Below, in pieces: positions 33,420 through 41,535 of a stretch of 64,000 nt of DNA. The notes beneath the pieces are model-generated. The model was given only the letters and a program-made list of their open reading frames with translations. It ran no database searches and had not been told where the DNA came from. Source of the DNA: Alcanivorax sp. S6407 (GTDB lineage: Bacteria; Pseudomonadota; Gammaproteobacteria; Pseudomonadales; Alcanivoracaceae); assembly GCF_023016115.1 (NCBI RefSeq), contig NZ_JALKBH010000002.1, positions 434,001-498,000 of the forward strand, in the 5' to 3' direction. Numbering within the stretch: the stretch's first letter is position 1; each line of letters opens with the position of its first letter. The translations under genes were made by a program, and so were the position numbers.

Positions 33420-36002
33420 GTGAGCGCGGACCTGAGCCAACATACGCCAATGATGCAGCAATACCTGGCGATCAAGGCCGAACACCCAGACCAGCTGGTG
33501 TTCTACCGCATGGGGGATTTCTATGAGCTTTTCTTTGGCGATGCCCAGAAGGCCTCGCGGCTGCTGGACATTACCCTGACCCAGCGCGGCCAGAGTGCCG
33601 GCAAGCCGATTCCCATGGCAGGGATTCCCTATCACGCCGCGGAAGGCTATCTGGCCCGGCTGGTAAAGCTGGGGGAATCCGTGGCCATTGCCGAGCAGAT
33701 TGGCGACCCGGCGCTGGCCAAGGGGCCGGTGGAACGCAAGGTGGTGCGCATCGTTACCCCGGGTACGGTCAGTGACGAGGCGCTGCTGGAAGAGCGCCGC
33801 GACAACCTCCTGTGTGCCGTCTATGAAGAAAAGGGTCTGTATGGCTGCGCCAGCCTGGATGTGGCCGCCGGGCGTTTTGTGGTGACCCAGGTGGAAGGTG
33901 GCGAACAAGTGCAGGCGTTGCTGGAGCGCTGGTCTCCCGCCGAGCTGCTTTACAGCGAAGACAAGTCCCTGCCCGGCCGCTGGGCGGACAAGCCCGGCAG
34001 CCGCAAGCGCCCGGACTGGGAATTCGATGAAGAATCCGCCCGCCGCCAGCTGTGCCAGCAGTTTCAGGTACAGGACCTGGCCGGGTTTGGTGAACCCACA
34101 CCGGTGGCGGTGGCCGCCGCTGGCGCCCTGCTCGGGTACGCCAAGGAAACCCAGCGCGGCGAACTGCCCCATGTCACCGGCCTGACGGTGGAAAGCTTTG
34201 ATGACACCGTGGCCATGGATGCGGCCACCCGCCGCAACCTGGAGCTGACGGAAACCCTGGATGGCCAGGAGCAGCACACCCTGGCCTGGGTACTGGACAG
34301 CACCAAGACCGCCATGGGCGCCCGCCAGCTGAAGCGCTGGGTGCATCAGCCCATGCGCAACCGCACCACCCTCAACCAGCGTCAGGACCAGATCGAGGTC
34401 CTGCGCCAGGGCTGGTGTTTTGAATCCACCCGCGATGTGCTCAACGACATCGGCGATATGGAACGGATCCTCGGCCGGGTGGCCCTGCGCTCTGCCCGCC
34501 CCCGCGACCTGACGCGTCTGCATGCCAGCCTCAAGTCCCTGCCGGCATTGATCGGCACCCTGCCGGCCGCCGATGCCTTTTATGAGCTGATCGAACGCAT
34601 CGGCCAGTTCCCGGAGCAGGTTGAGCTGCTAGGCGGGGCGGTGATCGAGAACCCGCCCATGCTGATCCGCGATGGCGGTGTGATTGCCCCCGGCTACAGC
34701 CCGGAGCTGGATGAACTGCGCTCCATCAGTGAGAACGCCGGCCAGGTGCTGGTGGACATAGAAACCCGAGAGCGCGAGCGCACCGGTTTCTCGACGCTGC
34801 GGGTGAAGTACAACAAGGTCCACGGCTATTACATCGAGCTGTCCCGCCGGGAAGCGGATGATGCGCCAGTGGATTATCAACGCCGCCAGACCCTCAAGAA
34901 TGCCGAACGATTTATCACCCCCGAGCTGAAAGAGTTCGAGGACAAGGCGCTGTCCGCCTCCAGTAAGGCACTGACGCTGGAGAAGCGTCTGTATGAAGAG
35001 CTGCTGGAAAAAGTGGCCGCCGACCTGCACCCGCTGCAGCGCTGCGCTGCGGCCGTGGCCGAGCTGGATGTGCTGGCCGCCCTGGCTGAGCGTGCCGAGG
35101 CCCTGAACTGGGTGCGCCCGCAGCTGGTAGATGAAGAAGCCATCATCGAGATTGTCGATGGTCGCCACCCGGTGGTGGAACAGGTGCTGGACGATGCCTT
35201 TGTGCCCAACAGCCTGCACCTGGATGACAGTCGCCGCATGGTGATCATCACCGGCCCGAACATGGGCGGTAAGTCCACCTACATGCGCCAGACCGCGCTG
35301 ATTGCCCTGCTGGCACACCTGGGCAGCTGCGTGCCCGCTGCCAGCGCCCGCATCGGTAACCTGGACCGCATCTTTACCCGTATCGGCTCCTCCGATGACT
35401 TGGCCGGTGGCCGCTCCACCTTCATGGTGGAAATGTCGGAAACCGCCAACATCCTCAACAACGCCACCGCCAAGAGCCTGGTGCTGATGGATGAAATTGG
35501 CCGTGGCACCAGTACCTTTGATGGCCTGAGTCTGGCCTGGGCGGCGGCGGAACATCTGGCCCGCAACCTGAAGGCCTTTACCCTGTTCGCCACCCACTAT
35601 TTCGAGCTGACCCAGCTGCCGGAGCAGCTGCCTGGCATCTACAACGCCCACCTCACCGCCAGCGAGCACGATAACCGTATCGTGTTCCTGCACCGGGTAC
35701 AGGAAGGGCCGGCCAGCCGCAGTTATGGTCTGCAGGTGGCCCAGCTTGCCGGGGTGCCAGCGGGCGTGATCCAGCAGGCCGGTGAGAAGCTGCGTGAGCT
35801 GGAAGCGGGTCAGAGCCTGACCGTGAACGATGCGCCGCCCACGGTGATCCCCACCGCCAGCCCCCCGGCAACCGCGCCAGCTCAGGCCAGCCTGTTTGCC
35901 GAACCCAGTGCCGCTGAACAGGCGCTGGCCGAGCTGGACCCGGATGATCTGACGCCGAAGCAGGCACTGGAAGCGCTGTACAAGCTGAAGGGGCTGGTTT
36001 AA
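33420..36002 (+). CDS. mutS: DNA mismatch repair protein MutS
   Basis: MutS recognises mispairs and small loops and starts methyl-directed repair with MutL. The 860-residue protein carries the mismatch-contacting FYE (F34-E36) in [10 protein letters not shown], the clamp and lever domains, and the ATPase with [13 protein letters not shown] at about 611-623, [12 protein letters not shown] and THYFELT. I chose the GTG at 33420 ([16 protein letters not shown]) because it matches the family start and has GGAGG at 33411-33415; the open frame from 33393 adds nine residues with no support. The C-terminal helix pair for dimerisation ([22 protein letters not shown]) is intact. In Pseudomonas mutS lies beside cinA; here a 31.7-kb block and a RAYT nest separate them. 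Confidence 0.98.
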   Translation: MSADLSQHTPMMQQYLAIKAEHPDQLVFYRMGDFYELFFGDAQKASRLLDITLTQRGQSAGKPIPMAGIPYHAAEGYLARLVKLGESVAIAEQIGDPALAKGPVERKVVRIVTPGTVSDEALLEERRDNLLCAVYEEKGLYGCASLDVAAGRFVVTQVEGGEQVQALLERWSPAELLYSEDKSLPGRWADKPGSRKRPDWEFDEESARRQLCQQFQVQDLAGFGEPTPVAVAAAGALLGYAKETQRGELPHVTGLTVESFDDTVAMDAATRRNLELTETLDGQEQHTLAWVLDSTKTAMGARQLKRWVHQPMRNRTTLNQRQDQIEVLRQGWCFESTRDVLNDIGDMERILGRVALRSARPRDLTRLHASLKSLPALIGTLPAADAFYELIERIGQFPEQVELLGGAVIENPPMLIRDGGVIAPGYSPELDELRSISENAGQVLVDIETRERERTGFSTLRVKYNKVHGYYIELSRREADDAPVDYQRRQTLKNAERFITPELKEFEDKALSASSKALTLEKRLYEELLEKVAADLHPLQRCAAAVAELDVLAALAERAEALNWVRPQLVDEEAIIEIVDGRHPVVEQVLDDAFVPNSLHLDDSRRMVIITGPNMGGKSTYMRQTALIALLAHLGSCVPAASARIGNLDRIFTRIGSSDDLAGGRSTFMVEMSETANILNNATAKSLVLMDEIGRGTSTFDGLSLAWAAAEHLARNLKAFTLFATHYFELTQLPEQLPGIYNAHLTASEHDNRIVFLHRVQEGPASRSYGLQVAQLAGVPAGVIQQAGEKLRELEAGQSLTVNDAPPTVIPTASPPATAPAQASLFAEPSAAEQALAELDPDDLTPKQALEALYKLKGLV

Positions 36003-36012
36003 AGGCGGTTTT

Positions 36013-36039
36013 ACCACAGTGGGCAAAGGTCACTGAGAT
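36013..36039 (-). repeat. 9-bp tandem repeats, inverted copy after mutS
   Basis: ACCACAGTG, GGCAAAGGT and CACTGAGAT are three nonamers whose reverse complement resembles the 4577-4603 and 36177-36203 units. With the latter it can form a long hairpin across the 376-base gap after mutS. Confidence 0.55.
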
Positions 36040-36109
36040 AAAGCCGGGTTGGTCGATGGGGAAGATCCGTGCGACACCGTGAGCGCTTTTGATCCGGCGT
36101 CGGTTTCGC

Positions 36110-36140
36110 TTCGCGAATCGCGGTGGAACCACCGCTCCTA
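36110..36140. repeat. Pseudomonas-type REP-like palindrome after mutS
   Basis: GCGGTGGAACCACCGC (36120-36135), flanked by TTCGCGAATC and TCCTA, is a REP-like element read on the minus strand as TAGGAGCGGTGG...GATTCGCGAA. Similar to 4539-4566. Confidence 0.6.
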
Positions 36141-36176
36141 CGGTCAGACTGGGGCTTCAGTCCGGTAAGGGGTTTC

Positions 36177-36203
36177 CTCAGTGACGTCGGTGCTCTCTGT
36201 GGT
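36177..36203 (+). repeat. 9-bp tandem repeats, direct copy after mutS
   Basis: CTCAGTGAC, GTCGGTGCT and CTCTGTGGT are degenerate copies of the nonamers at 4577-4603. Apart from these and the REP, the gap from 36003 to 36378 holds no gene I can support. Confidence 0.55.
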
Positions 36204-36378
36204 AGAAAACGCCTTTGTCCTCTTCGGACTGTCCGAGCTATATCCTTATATCAAGTCTGCGTTTGCCTGCCCAAGGCCATACCGCTAGACTAGCGCCACC
36301 CCAAGTGAGACCGCATAAAAGCTGCTATTATCAGTGGCTTGATGCTGTACAAAACAAGACACCTGGCGAGGACAGGCT

Positions 36379-36714
36379 ATGACGTTCGTAGTAGGTGAAA
36401 ACTGCATTAACTGCAAACACACCGATTGTGTGGAAGTGTGCCCGGTAGACTGTTTCTACGAAGGCCCCAACTTCCTGGTAATCCACCCGGACGAGTGTAT
36501 CGACTGTGCACTGTGTGAGCCGGAGTGCCCGGTCAACGCGATCTTCTCCGAAGATGAGCTGCCCGACGGTGAGCAGGAGTTCCTGGAGATCAACGCGGAG
36601 CTGGCCGAGAAGTGGCCGAACATTACTGAAATGAAAGATGCACCGGACGATGCTGAAGAGTGGGACGGTGTGGCAGGCAAGCGCGACAAGCTGGTTCGCG
36701 AGTGGGAAGGCTGA
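36379..36714 (+). CDS. fdxA: 7Fe ferredoxin FdxA
   Basis: A 111-residue [3Fe-4S][4Fe-4S] ferredoxin of the Pseudomonas/Azotobacter FdI type. Cysteines C9, C12, C17, C21, C25, C40, C43, C46 and C50 give the two clusters ([17 protein letters not shown] and [12 protein letters not shown]). The long acidic C-terminal extension is usual for this type. It follows mutS as in Pseudomonas, and a small RNA lies convergent to its 3' end, again as in the fdxA-rsmZ-rpoS neighbourhood of P. aeruginosa. Confidence 0.97.
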   Translation: MTFVVGENCINCKHTDCVEVCPVDCFYEGPNFLVIHPDECIDCALCEPECPVNAIFSEDELPDGEQEFLEINAELAEKWPNITEMKDAPDDAEEWDGVAGKRDKLVREWEG

Positions 36715-36785
36715 GGCCTTCCTTCTGCCAGTCTGCGTCATGAGCCATCATGCGCAGCATTCTGCAACTTTTCTGCAGACAAAAT

Positions 36786-36813
36786 AAAAGGGCGGCATCC
36801 TGCCGCCCTTTTT
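36786..36813. terminator. Shared terminator of fdxA and the RsmZ-type RNA
   Basis: GGGCGGC and GCCGCCC (36790-36808) enclose ATCCT, or AGGAT on the minus strand; A-rich on one side and T-rich on the other, so it works for both transcripts. On the minus strand its loop displays one more GGA motif. Confidence 0.92.
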
Positions 36814-36901
36814 GCGTCGAGTCATCCTGACCCTTTTGCGCTCACCGTGACTTCCGTGTCATGCGTTCCCTGCTTGTCCCTGTGCTCTCGTCCCTGAGCA
36901 C
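36786..36901 (-). ncRNA. rsmZ: RsmZ-type regulatory RNA
   Basis: About 116 bases on the minus strand. A stem GTGCTC/GAGCAC (36882-36901) presents AGGGACGA, the stem TGAC/GTCA (36848-36861) presents ACGGAA, GTC/GAC at 36821-36831 presents AGGAT and the terminator loop presents AGGAT; two more GGGA motifs lie between the first two stems. GGA in hairpin loops is the hallmark of CsrA/RsmA-sequestering RNAs. A TATAGT box (36908-36913) puts the start at G36901, exactly the base of the first stem. A perfect GacA box lies 168 bases upstream. The place next to fdxA is the same as rsmZ in P. aeruginosa. Confidence 0.9.
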
Positions 36902-36907
36902 AATTCC

Positions 36908-36913
36908 ACTATA
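36908..36913 (-). promoter_or_regulatory. -10 element of the rsmZ-type RNA
   Basis: TATAGT on the minus strand, seven bases before the inferred start at 36901. No good -35 sequence lies upstream (CCCAAA), which fits activator-dependent transcription. Confidence 0.65.
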
Positions 36914-37059
36914 GCAACGCGATTTTAGGTTTTGGGTAAAAAAAAGATTAAAAGTTTGACCGAAAAACGCTCAAAACCAGAAAGTCGATAACTATCATAG
37001 AGTTAACGTCAAACCAGTGTTTGAATCAGGGCAAAATTGACGGGAATTTCCTACAGGTT

Positions 37060-37077
37060 TGTAAGAGATCTCTTACA
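37060..37077. promoter_or_regulatory. GacA upstream activating sequence
   Basis: TGTAAGAGATCTCTTACA is a perfect palindrome and an exact match to the GacA box TGTAAG-N6-CTTACA. Its centre is about 168 bases upstream of the rsmZ start, close to the -180 spacing known in Pseudomonas. As a palindrome it could also serve the plus-strand transcript that ends at 37332. Confidence 0.88.
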
Positions 37078-37227
37078 AGAAAGCGTGAAGCAGTTCCGCT
37101 GAAGCCGGGTTTTGGTGCATGCGAGGGAAGGGGAGCTACACGCTGCCGGTAAAAGAGTGGCAAGTATTTACAAATCCTCACCGGTCTTTACAGCAGGCCA
37201 GGCCATGAATCGCTAGCATTATTCCTG

Positions 37228-37332
37228 AGAGCTGAGGGTAACCCCAAGGCTCACCAGTATCCCCCCAAGGCGCTAGAAATAGCGCTCACAACCCCCCTCT
37301 TCCACCCCACTTTTGGAAGAGGGTTTTTTTTT
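37228..37332 (+). ncRNA. Candidate plus-strand small RNA
   Basis: No ORF lies here, yet a strong plus-strand terminator (37295-37332) closes the stretch. Upstream of it are a GCGCTA-GAAA-TAGCGC hairpin (37270-37285), a GAGGGT/ACCCC-type fold around 37230-37252, and C-rich single-stranded runs (ATCCCCCCAAGG, AACCCCCC), typical of RNAs that pair with Shine-Dalgarno sequences. The 5' end is uncertain; promoter elements are weak. Exact boundaries are a guess. Confidence 0.5.
37295..37332 (+). terminator. Strong plus-strand terminator
   Basis: CCCTCTTCCA (37295-37304) pairs with TGGAAGAGGG (37314-37323), followed by nine T. There is no plus-strand protein gene upstream between fdxA and here, so it must end an RNA gene or a long read-through. 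Confidence 0.93.
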
Positions 37333-37359
37333 GCCTGCAGCATTGCTAGACAACCCGGA

Positions 37360-37704
37360 TTAGAGCGCCTTCAGGGCAGCCGAGGCCTTGTCGAAAGCGG
37401 CCTCCAGCGCATCCAGGCCCGCTGGAGCCTCACCAAGATCTCCGTCCACTGCCAGAGTTTCCATGGACAGACAAAGCTCACACACCTGCAAGGCACCCAG
37501 ATTACTGCTGCTGCCTTTGAATGAATGGGCCTGCGCCCTGAGTGTCTCGCGATCGCCCCCCGCCAGAGCCTGACGGAGCGCCTGCAGCCGCTGCTGGCCA
37601 TCACGGATGAACGAGTCCACCAGTACGGAAAAGTCATCGCCCATCACATCCTTCAGTTCTGCGACGATGTCTGAATCAATAATCTCTGTCTCTGAAGCCT
37701 GCAT
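37360..37704 (-). CDS. Stand-alone Hpt (histidine phosphotransfer) protein
   Basis: A 114-residue single Hpt domain. The phospho-accepting histidine is H60 in RAQAHSFKGSSSNLGA, on the second helix of the four-helix bundle. It relays phosphate between a hybrid sensor kinase and a response regulator. No kinase or regulator gene is adjacent. Its place next to the GacA-controlled small RNA is suggestive: in Pseudomonas, HptB and related phosphorelays feed into the Gac/Rsm pathway, but the connection here is inference only. Confidence 0.93.
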   Translation of the reverse strand: MQASETEIIDSDIVAELKDVMGDDFSVLVDSFIRDGQQRLQALRQALAGGDRETLRAQAHSFKGSSSNLGALQVCELCLSMETLAVDGDLGEAPAGLDALEAAFDKASAALKAL

Positions 37705-37816
37705 AATCTTTCCGTCATCCTTTACGGTTAGTTATTCTTCCACCTAAGTACTATATCTTATGTGCATCAGTTCTGATATTTGCACTTTGAGCGAAAACTA
37801 TCACGAAATAGTGCCT

Positions 37817-38464
37817 CTAATCCGGCAGTAGCCCAAGTTGCACGGCCCGGGCCAGGTCCACGGGCTCGTCCACATCCCATAGTGCCGGCAGCGTCGTCAG
37901 GCGGCGGCTATAGCGGCCCAGAGCCGCCACAGTGTCGCCCAACGCATGCTCTCCTCCCCATCTGACCGCGGTGAGGGGATTGCGTTTCCATAGCAGAGGC
38001 TGATCACTGCCCAGCAGCACATAACCACCATCCTCGCTGGCGCCCAGTACCACATCAGCGTCATTCAGTGCTGTCAGCGCCTGCTGAAAATACTCACCAT
38101 CCAGCAGCAGGCAATCGCTGCCGACCAGCAGCACCCTCTGGTACTGCTGCAGCCCGGAATAGATCGCCCTGGCCATGCGCTCGCCCAGATCCCGCCCCTG
38201 CTGCACCCGACAGGTCCAGCCCGCCCTTCTCGCCCTCGCCGCGAGATTCACATCAGGCTGATCGATCCATAGCTCCACGTCTCCAGGAAAACCCTGCGCG
38301 GCCTCAAGGGTGGCAGCCAACAGCTGGCGGTAGGCCAGCAGAGCACCATTGGCACCCAAGGCAGGAATCAGACGGGTTTTTACCTTGCCAACCTGCAGCG
38401 CACGGGCGAACACGATTAGCAGGTCCTCTTCTTGCCGGCCTGCACCATACTTGCCATTAACCAT
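37817..38464 (-). CDS. TIGR04282-type arsenosugar biosynthesis glycosyltransferase
   Basis: A 215-residue DUF2064/CofC-like nucleotidyl- or glycosyltransferase. It opens with LLIVFARALQVGKVKTRLIPALG, a characteristic of the family, with DxD-like and ASEDGGYVLLG segments. It is the last of three overlapping genes on the minus strand: arsS, TIGR04283-type glycosyltransferase, this gene (8-base overlap). Members of this trio occur together in arsenosugar gene clusters. Family names are recalled, not searched. Confidence 0.88.
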   Translation of the reverse strand: MVNGKYGAGRQEEDLLIVFARALQVGKVKTRLIPALGANGALLAYRQLLAATLEAAQGFPGDVELWIDQPDVNLAARARRAGWTCRVQQGRDLGERMARAIYSGLQQYQRVLLVGSDCLLLDGEYFQQALTALNDADVVLGASEDGGYVLLGSDQPLLWKRNPLTAVRWGGEHALGDTVAALGRYSRRLTTLPALWDVDEPVDLARAVQLGLLPD

Positions 38465-39131
38465 AATAGTCCCGATGCAAGGTAGCGGGATCTTCCCCGC
38501 GCCAGTAGCGCCAGCGCAGGCGCCACATCAGCCAGATAGTCCTCCATACCCCTTTTTGCTGCCAGCGACGGCTGCTGGTCACCAGCACCGGGCGCAGGCA
38601 ACTGGGGGGCGCCTGACGACGCAGCATGGCGCTGAGAGCGATGTCTTCCATCAGCGGCTGATCCGCAAAGCCTCCAGATGCTTCAAACGCATGGCGACGG
38701 ACAAAGATGCCCTGGTCACCGGTGGCGATACCGGTAAGCCGGGAGCGGAGATTCATCAAGGTGGCGATCATGGCATACAGCCAGCGACGGCCAGACAGGC
38801 GCACATCGAAGCGCCCCCAAAGCGCCGTCGGCGGCAATGCCGCCAGAGCGTCCCGGTGCGCAGGCAACAGTTCAGTGTCGGCGTGAATGAACCACAGCCA
38901 CTCACCGCTGGCCATCCGGGCTCCGGCATTCATCTGGGTTGCCCGCCCCGCAGGGGACACCAGTACCTGATCGGCGAATCGCGCGGCGATATCGGCACTA
39001 TTATCAGTGCTGCCACCATCGACCACGATCAGCTGGTCACCTTCGTGCAGGGCCCTGCGAATACTGGCCAACACCCCGGCCAGCTGGTGCGCTTCATTGC
39101 GGACCGGCACAATCACGCTGACCGGGCTCAC
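38457..39131 (-). CDS. TIGR04283-type arsenosugar biosynthesis glycosyltransferase
   Basis: A 224-residue GT2-fold protein (SVIVPVRNEAHQLAGVLASI with nucleotide-sugar site, VVDGGSTDNSADIA, FIHADTELL, TGDQGIFVRRHAFEASGGF). I chose the GTG at 39131, whose GTGA overlaps the arsS stop; the longer frame starts with TTG at 39149. No membrane helix except a short C-terminal basic region. Overlaps both neighbours, so the three are one operon. Confidence 0.88.
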   Translation of the reverse strand: MSPVSVIVPVRNEAHQLAGVLASIRRALHEGDQLIVVDGGSTDNSADIAARFADQVLVSPAGRATQMNAGARMASGEWLWFIHADTELLPAHRDALAALPPTALWGRFDVRLSGRRWLYAMIATLMNLRSRLTGIATGDQGIFVRRHAFEASGGFADQPLMEDIALSAMLRRQAPPSCLRPVLVTSSRRWQQKGVWRTIWLMWRLRWRYWRGEDPATLHRDYYG

Positions 39132-40084
39132 CCCAGGGCACCACCGCAACTACTGCCAGCCCCGGCAGTACAGCCAAAGCAATGATCCGCCACATACACA
39201 GACTGGCCTTCCAGATCTGCCTCAAGCAAGGAGGACAGATGAGGATGACTATGCTGGTTGCCCAGGGGCATATGCAGCATCTGGTTGAAATCGCAGTCAT
39301 AAAGATAACCGCGATAATCCACGCTTACCGTATTACGGCACATCACTGCAGGCAGGGTCTGCTGGTTGAAGCTGTCGCGCAGCAGTTGCATGTAATCATT
39401 GAACTGCTCATGGGCCAGCAGCACGGCTCCGAAGCGGCTGATCGGCATATTGGTAATGGTCAGCAGGTTGTTGAAGCGTAGCCCGAAGCGCTCCGCCAGC
39501 TCACGCTTGTAATCCGCTTCCAGAGCCGCCTGTGGTGGAGGCAGAGACGGGCCTGTGGGGTTGTAGACCAGGTCCAGGGTCAGGGAATCACCGTAGCCCA
39601 GGGCATTGAGGCGGCGAATCGCCTCCATACTTCCTTGGTAAACCCCCTTGCCCCGCTGTTTGTTGACGTTGTCTTCCAGGTAACAGGGCAAAGACGCGAC
39701 GATATGGACCTGCTGCTCGGCCAGAAAAGCGGCCATGTCTTCATAGCCCTCTTCCAGCAGAATGGTGAGGTTACAGCGGTCGATCACTTCCACTCCCAGC
39801 TTGCGGGCCTCGCTAACCAGATAACGGAAATGCGGATTCATTTCCGGCGCACCGCCGGTGAGATCCAGCACCTGAATGCCCCGCTCACGAATAACCGCCA
39901 GCACCAGCTCCACCGTGTCCCGATCCATCAGCTCGGTGCGGGTGGGTCCGGCATTCACATGACAGTGAACGCAACTGAGGTTGCAGAGGTAACCAAGGTT
40001 CACCTGCAAAATGGCCGTGCCCTGCCTGCGAAGGGCGGGAAAATCCGTACTGGTGCGCACCAGAAGGTCATGGGTGTCCTGCAT
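39128..40084 (-). CDS. arsS: Arsenosugar biosynthesis radical SAM protein ArsS
   Basis: A 318-residue radical SAM enzyme. The cluster motif CNLSCVHC (C34, C38, C41) is near the N-terminus; the body has LTGGAPEMNPHF (SAM binding) and the C-terminal cysteine-rich segment DHCFGCTAGAGSSCGG specific to ArsS. ArsS adds a 5'-deoxyadenosyl group to dimethylarsinate, the key step to arsenosugars. Its usual partner arsM (arsenite methyltransferase) is not in the window. First gene of a three-gene operon; a tRNA gene lies 270 bases upstream on the other strand. Confidence 0.93.
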   Translation of the reverse strand: MQDTHDLLVRTSTDFPALRRQGTAILQVNLGYLCNLSCVHCHVNAGPTRTELMDRDTVELVLAVIRERGIQVLDLTGGAPEMNPHFRYLVSEARKLGVEVIDRCNLTILLEEGYEDMAAFLAEQQVHIVASLPCYLEDNVNKQRGKGVYQGSMEAIRRLNALGYGDSLTLDLVYNPTGPSLPPPQAALEADYKRELAERFGLRFNNLLTITNMPISRFGAVLLAHEQFNDYMQLLRDSFNQQTLPAVMCRNTVSVDYRGYLYDCDFNQMLHMPLGNQHSHPHLSSLLEADLEGQSVYVADHCFGCTAGAGSSCGGALG

Positions 40085-40162
40085 ATTTCACCTGATAAAC
40101 GTTTCGGCAATGCTACCAATTGGATGCGTAAATGTCGCAAAGGTTACGTGAAGGGAGGCATT

Positions 40163-40183
40163 GAGCTACGAGCTATGAGTTTC
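40163..40183 (+). repeat. Short heptad repeat upstream of arsS
   Basis: Three 7-bp units, GAGCTAC, GAGCTAT and GAGTTTC, in the gap between arsS and the tRNA. Same period and similar core as the repeats at 45523-45611 and 47895-47991. Nothing else is seen in the gap. Confidence 0.5.
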
Positions 40184-40350
40184 GACAAATTGATGATGTC
40201 AGGGACAAAATAACGCATGGCGATTTGGTGGTGGGGATGGGCAATGCGCTTACGCAGCGAACCATCAACACCATTCCGTTGAAAAAATAGCCACACAAAC
40301 CCTTAACACTGGCACCTCCGCCGAAAGTCCTTACAATCTGTTTTCCCAAT

Positions 40351-40427
40351 GCCCCGGTAGCTCAGCTGGATAGAGCAAGCGCCTCCTAAGCGCTAGGTCG
40401 GATGTTCGAATCATCTCCGGGGCGCCA
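40351..40427 (+). tRNA. tRNA-Arg (anticodon CCU)
   Basis: A complete 77-base cloverleaf: acceptor GCCCCGG/CCGGGGC, D-arm with CTCAGCTGGATAGAG, anticodon stem AGCGC/GCGCT with loop CTCCTAA giving anticodon CCT, and TTCGAATC in the T-loop. The encoded 3' end is CCA. The anticodon CCU reads AGG arginine codons. Confidence 0.96.
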
Positions 40428-40522
40428 TTTCCTTTCTCTTTTGATCTCTCAGTCATGGCCGGTTTACCCGCTGCTCGCGCTGGTCTACATTGACCTGACA
40501 AGGACAGAAAGGGGAAGGAAAC

Positions 40523-40699
40523 ATGAAACTGCTGGGACTGGTGCTGCTCGCTGCAGCGATTTATGCCATCGTCATGATTGTTCAGTCATCCGCCGAAACC
40601 ATGGCGAAAGTGCTGTGGATTCTGCTGATTCTGATCGTGCCACTGATTGGCCTGATCATCTGGGGAATTATGGGGCCGGGTTCCCCGCTGAAGCGTTAG
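40523..40699 (+). CDS. 58-residue PLDc_N-type membrane protein
   Basis: A small protein of two hydrophobic helices separated by SSAETMAKV and ending in GIMGPGSPLKR. The layout matches the phospholipase D nuclease N-terminal (PLDc_N) family, a stand-alone version of the membrane part that precedes cardiolipin synthase. A GGGGAAGGAAAC site lies upstream of the ATG. Its 3' end overlaps the convergent START-domain gene by 32 bases. Function of stand-alone PLDc_N proteins is not established; a full cardiolipin synthase is encoded one gene away. Confidence 0.8.
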   Translation: MKLLGLVLLAAAIYAIVMIVQSSAETMAKVLWILLILIVPLIGLIIWGIMGPGSPLKR

Positions 40700-41390
40700 C
40701 CACCGAGGCATCATCGCCTTTCTTCCAGCTTTCCGGCACCTGGTAGTAGCCGGTATCGACGCCCTGAAAACGGGGCTGGTTGATCACCCGACGCAGCCGC
40801 TTGAGGGAGAAATAGGGGATGTCCCGCAGGATGATGTTGGCAATCCAGGCCGGCACCGCACCGCCGGGGTCCAGAATCACTTCAATGGTGACCTCCACCT
40901 CGCCCGGGGCCACCGGTGAAAAGCGATAATAGCCTTCCATCTGCGGCATGCGCACATAGCCTTTCTGCTCTGGCATGCCCGGGTTCAGGGCAATAGGCAT
41001 CACCAGATCATAGCTGTCAGGTTCCTGATAGAAAGACACGCGCAAGGGGGCATCCCGGTCACTCACCGGCCAGGGCAGACGCGTTGTGATGTAGACATCC
41101 CGCTTGTAGTGGGAGTAACGCTTTACGTCACGGATTTCGGACACCATGTGCATGAAGTCCGCCACCGCATCGTAGTCGTCCATCAGCACGCCAATGGCCT
41201 TGAAGTCATCCACGGGCATACGCGCGATGCCGCGAAAGGTTTTCAACCGCGTATCGCTTTCTTTCTGCCGATAGACTTTCACGCCGTCACGATCAGTCAC
41301 CAGAATCCACACGGGTTCCTGCTCTGGCGCATCAGCATGGCTGACCATCGTCAGGGCCAGCATCATTATCAGGGTAAGGATTATTTTCAT
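40668..41390 (-). CDS. Secreted START-domain lipid-binding protein
   Basis: A 240-residue protein with a signal peptide (MKIILTLIMMLALTMVSHADA) and a START/SRPBCC domain over the rest (WILVTDRDGVKVYRQ, YITTRLPWPVSDRDAPLRVSFY, GYYRFSPVAPGEVEVTIEVILDPGGAVPAWIANIILRDIPYFSLKRLR). START domains bind lipids in a hydrophobic cavity. I chose the ATG at 41390; the longer frame has no supporting site. It lies downstream of cardiolipin synthase on the same strand, so envelope lipid handling is a plausible role. Confidence 0.87.
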   Translation of the reverse strand: MKIILTLIMMLALTMVSHADAPEQEPVWILVTDRDGVKVYRQKESDTRLKTFRGIARMPVDDFKAIGVLMDDYDAVADFMHMVSEIRDVKRYSHYKRDVYITTRLPWPVSDRDAPLRVSFYQEPDSYDLVMPIALNPGMPEQKGYVRMPQMEGYYRFSPVAPGEVEVTIEVILDPGGAVPAWIANIILRDIPYFSLKRLRRVINQPRFQGVDTGYYQVPESWKKGDDASVANASAGNPAP

Positions 41391-41535
41391 TGTTCTGCCC
41401 GGTGCTCCTCGTCCATTCCCCCCAACGGGAAGAGAACCTGCACGCACTCTAGCGATACTCCAGGTACAGTGGTACATGACAGCGGCCGTAGCGTGACGCG
41501 GGCCACAATTATCATGGCATAGTGCCATATCTTGC

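Noticed and set aside
34629-36026. 465-codon open frame antisense to mutS
   Set aside because: It mirrors mutS codons, has no start signal or family similarity; a GC-rich shadow frame.
40351-40427. Attachment site of an integrated element at tRNA-Arg
   Set aside because: No integrase gene and no repeat of the tRNA 3' end was found nearby.
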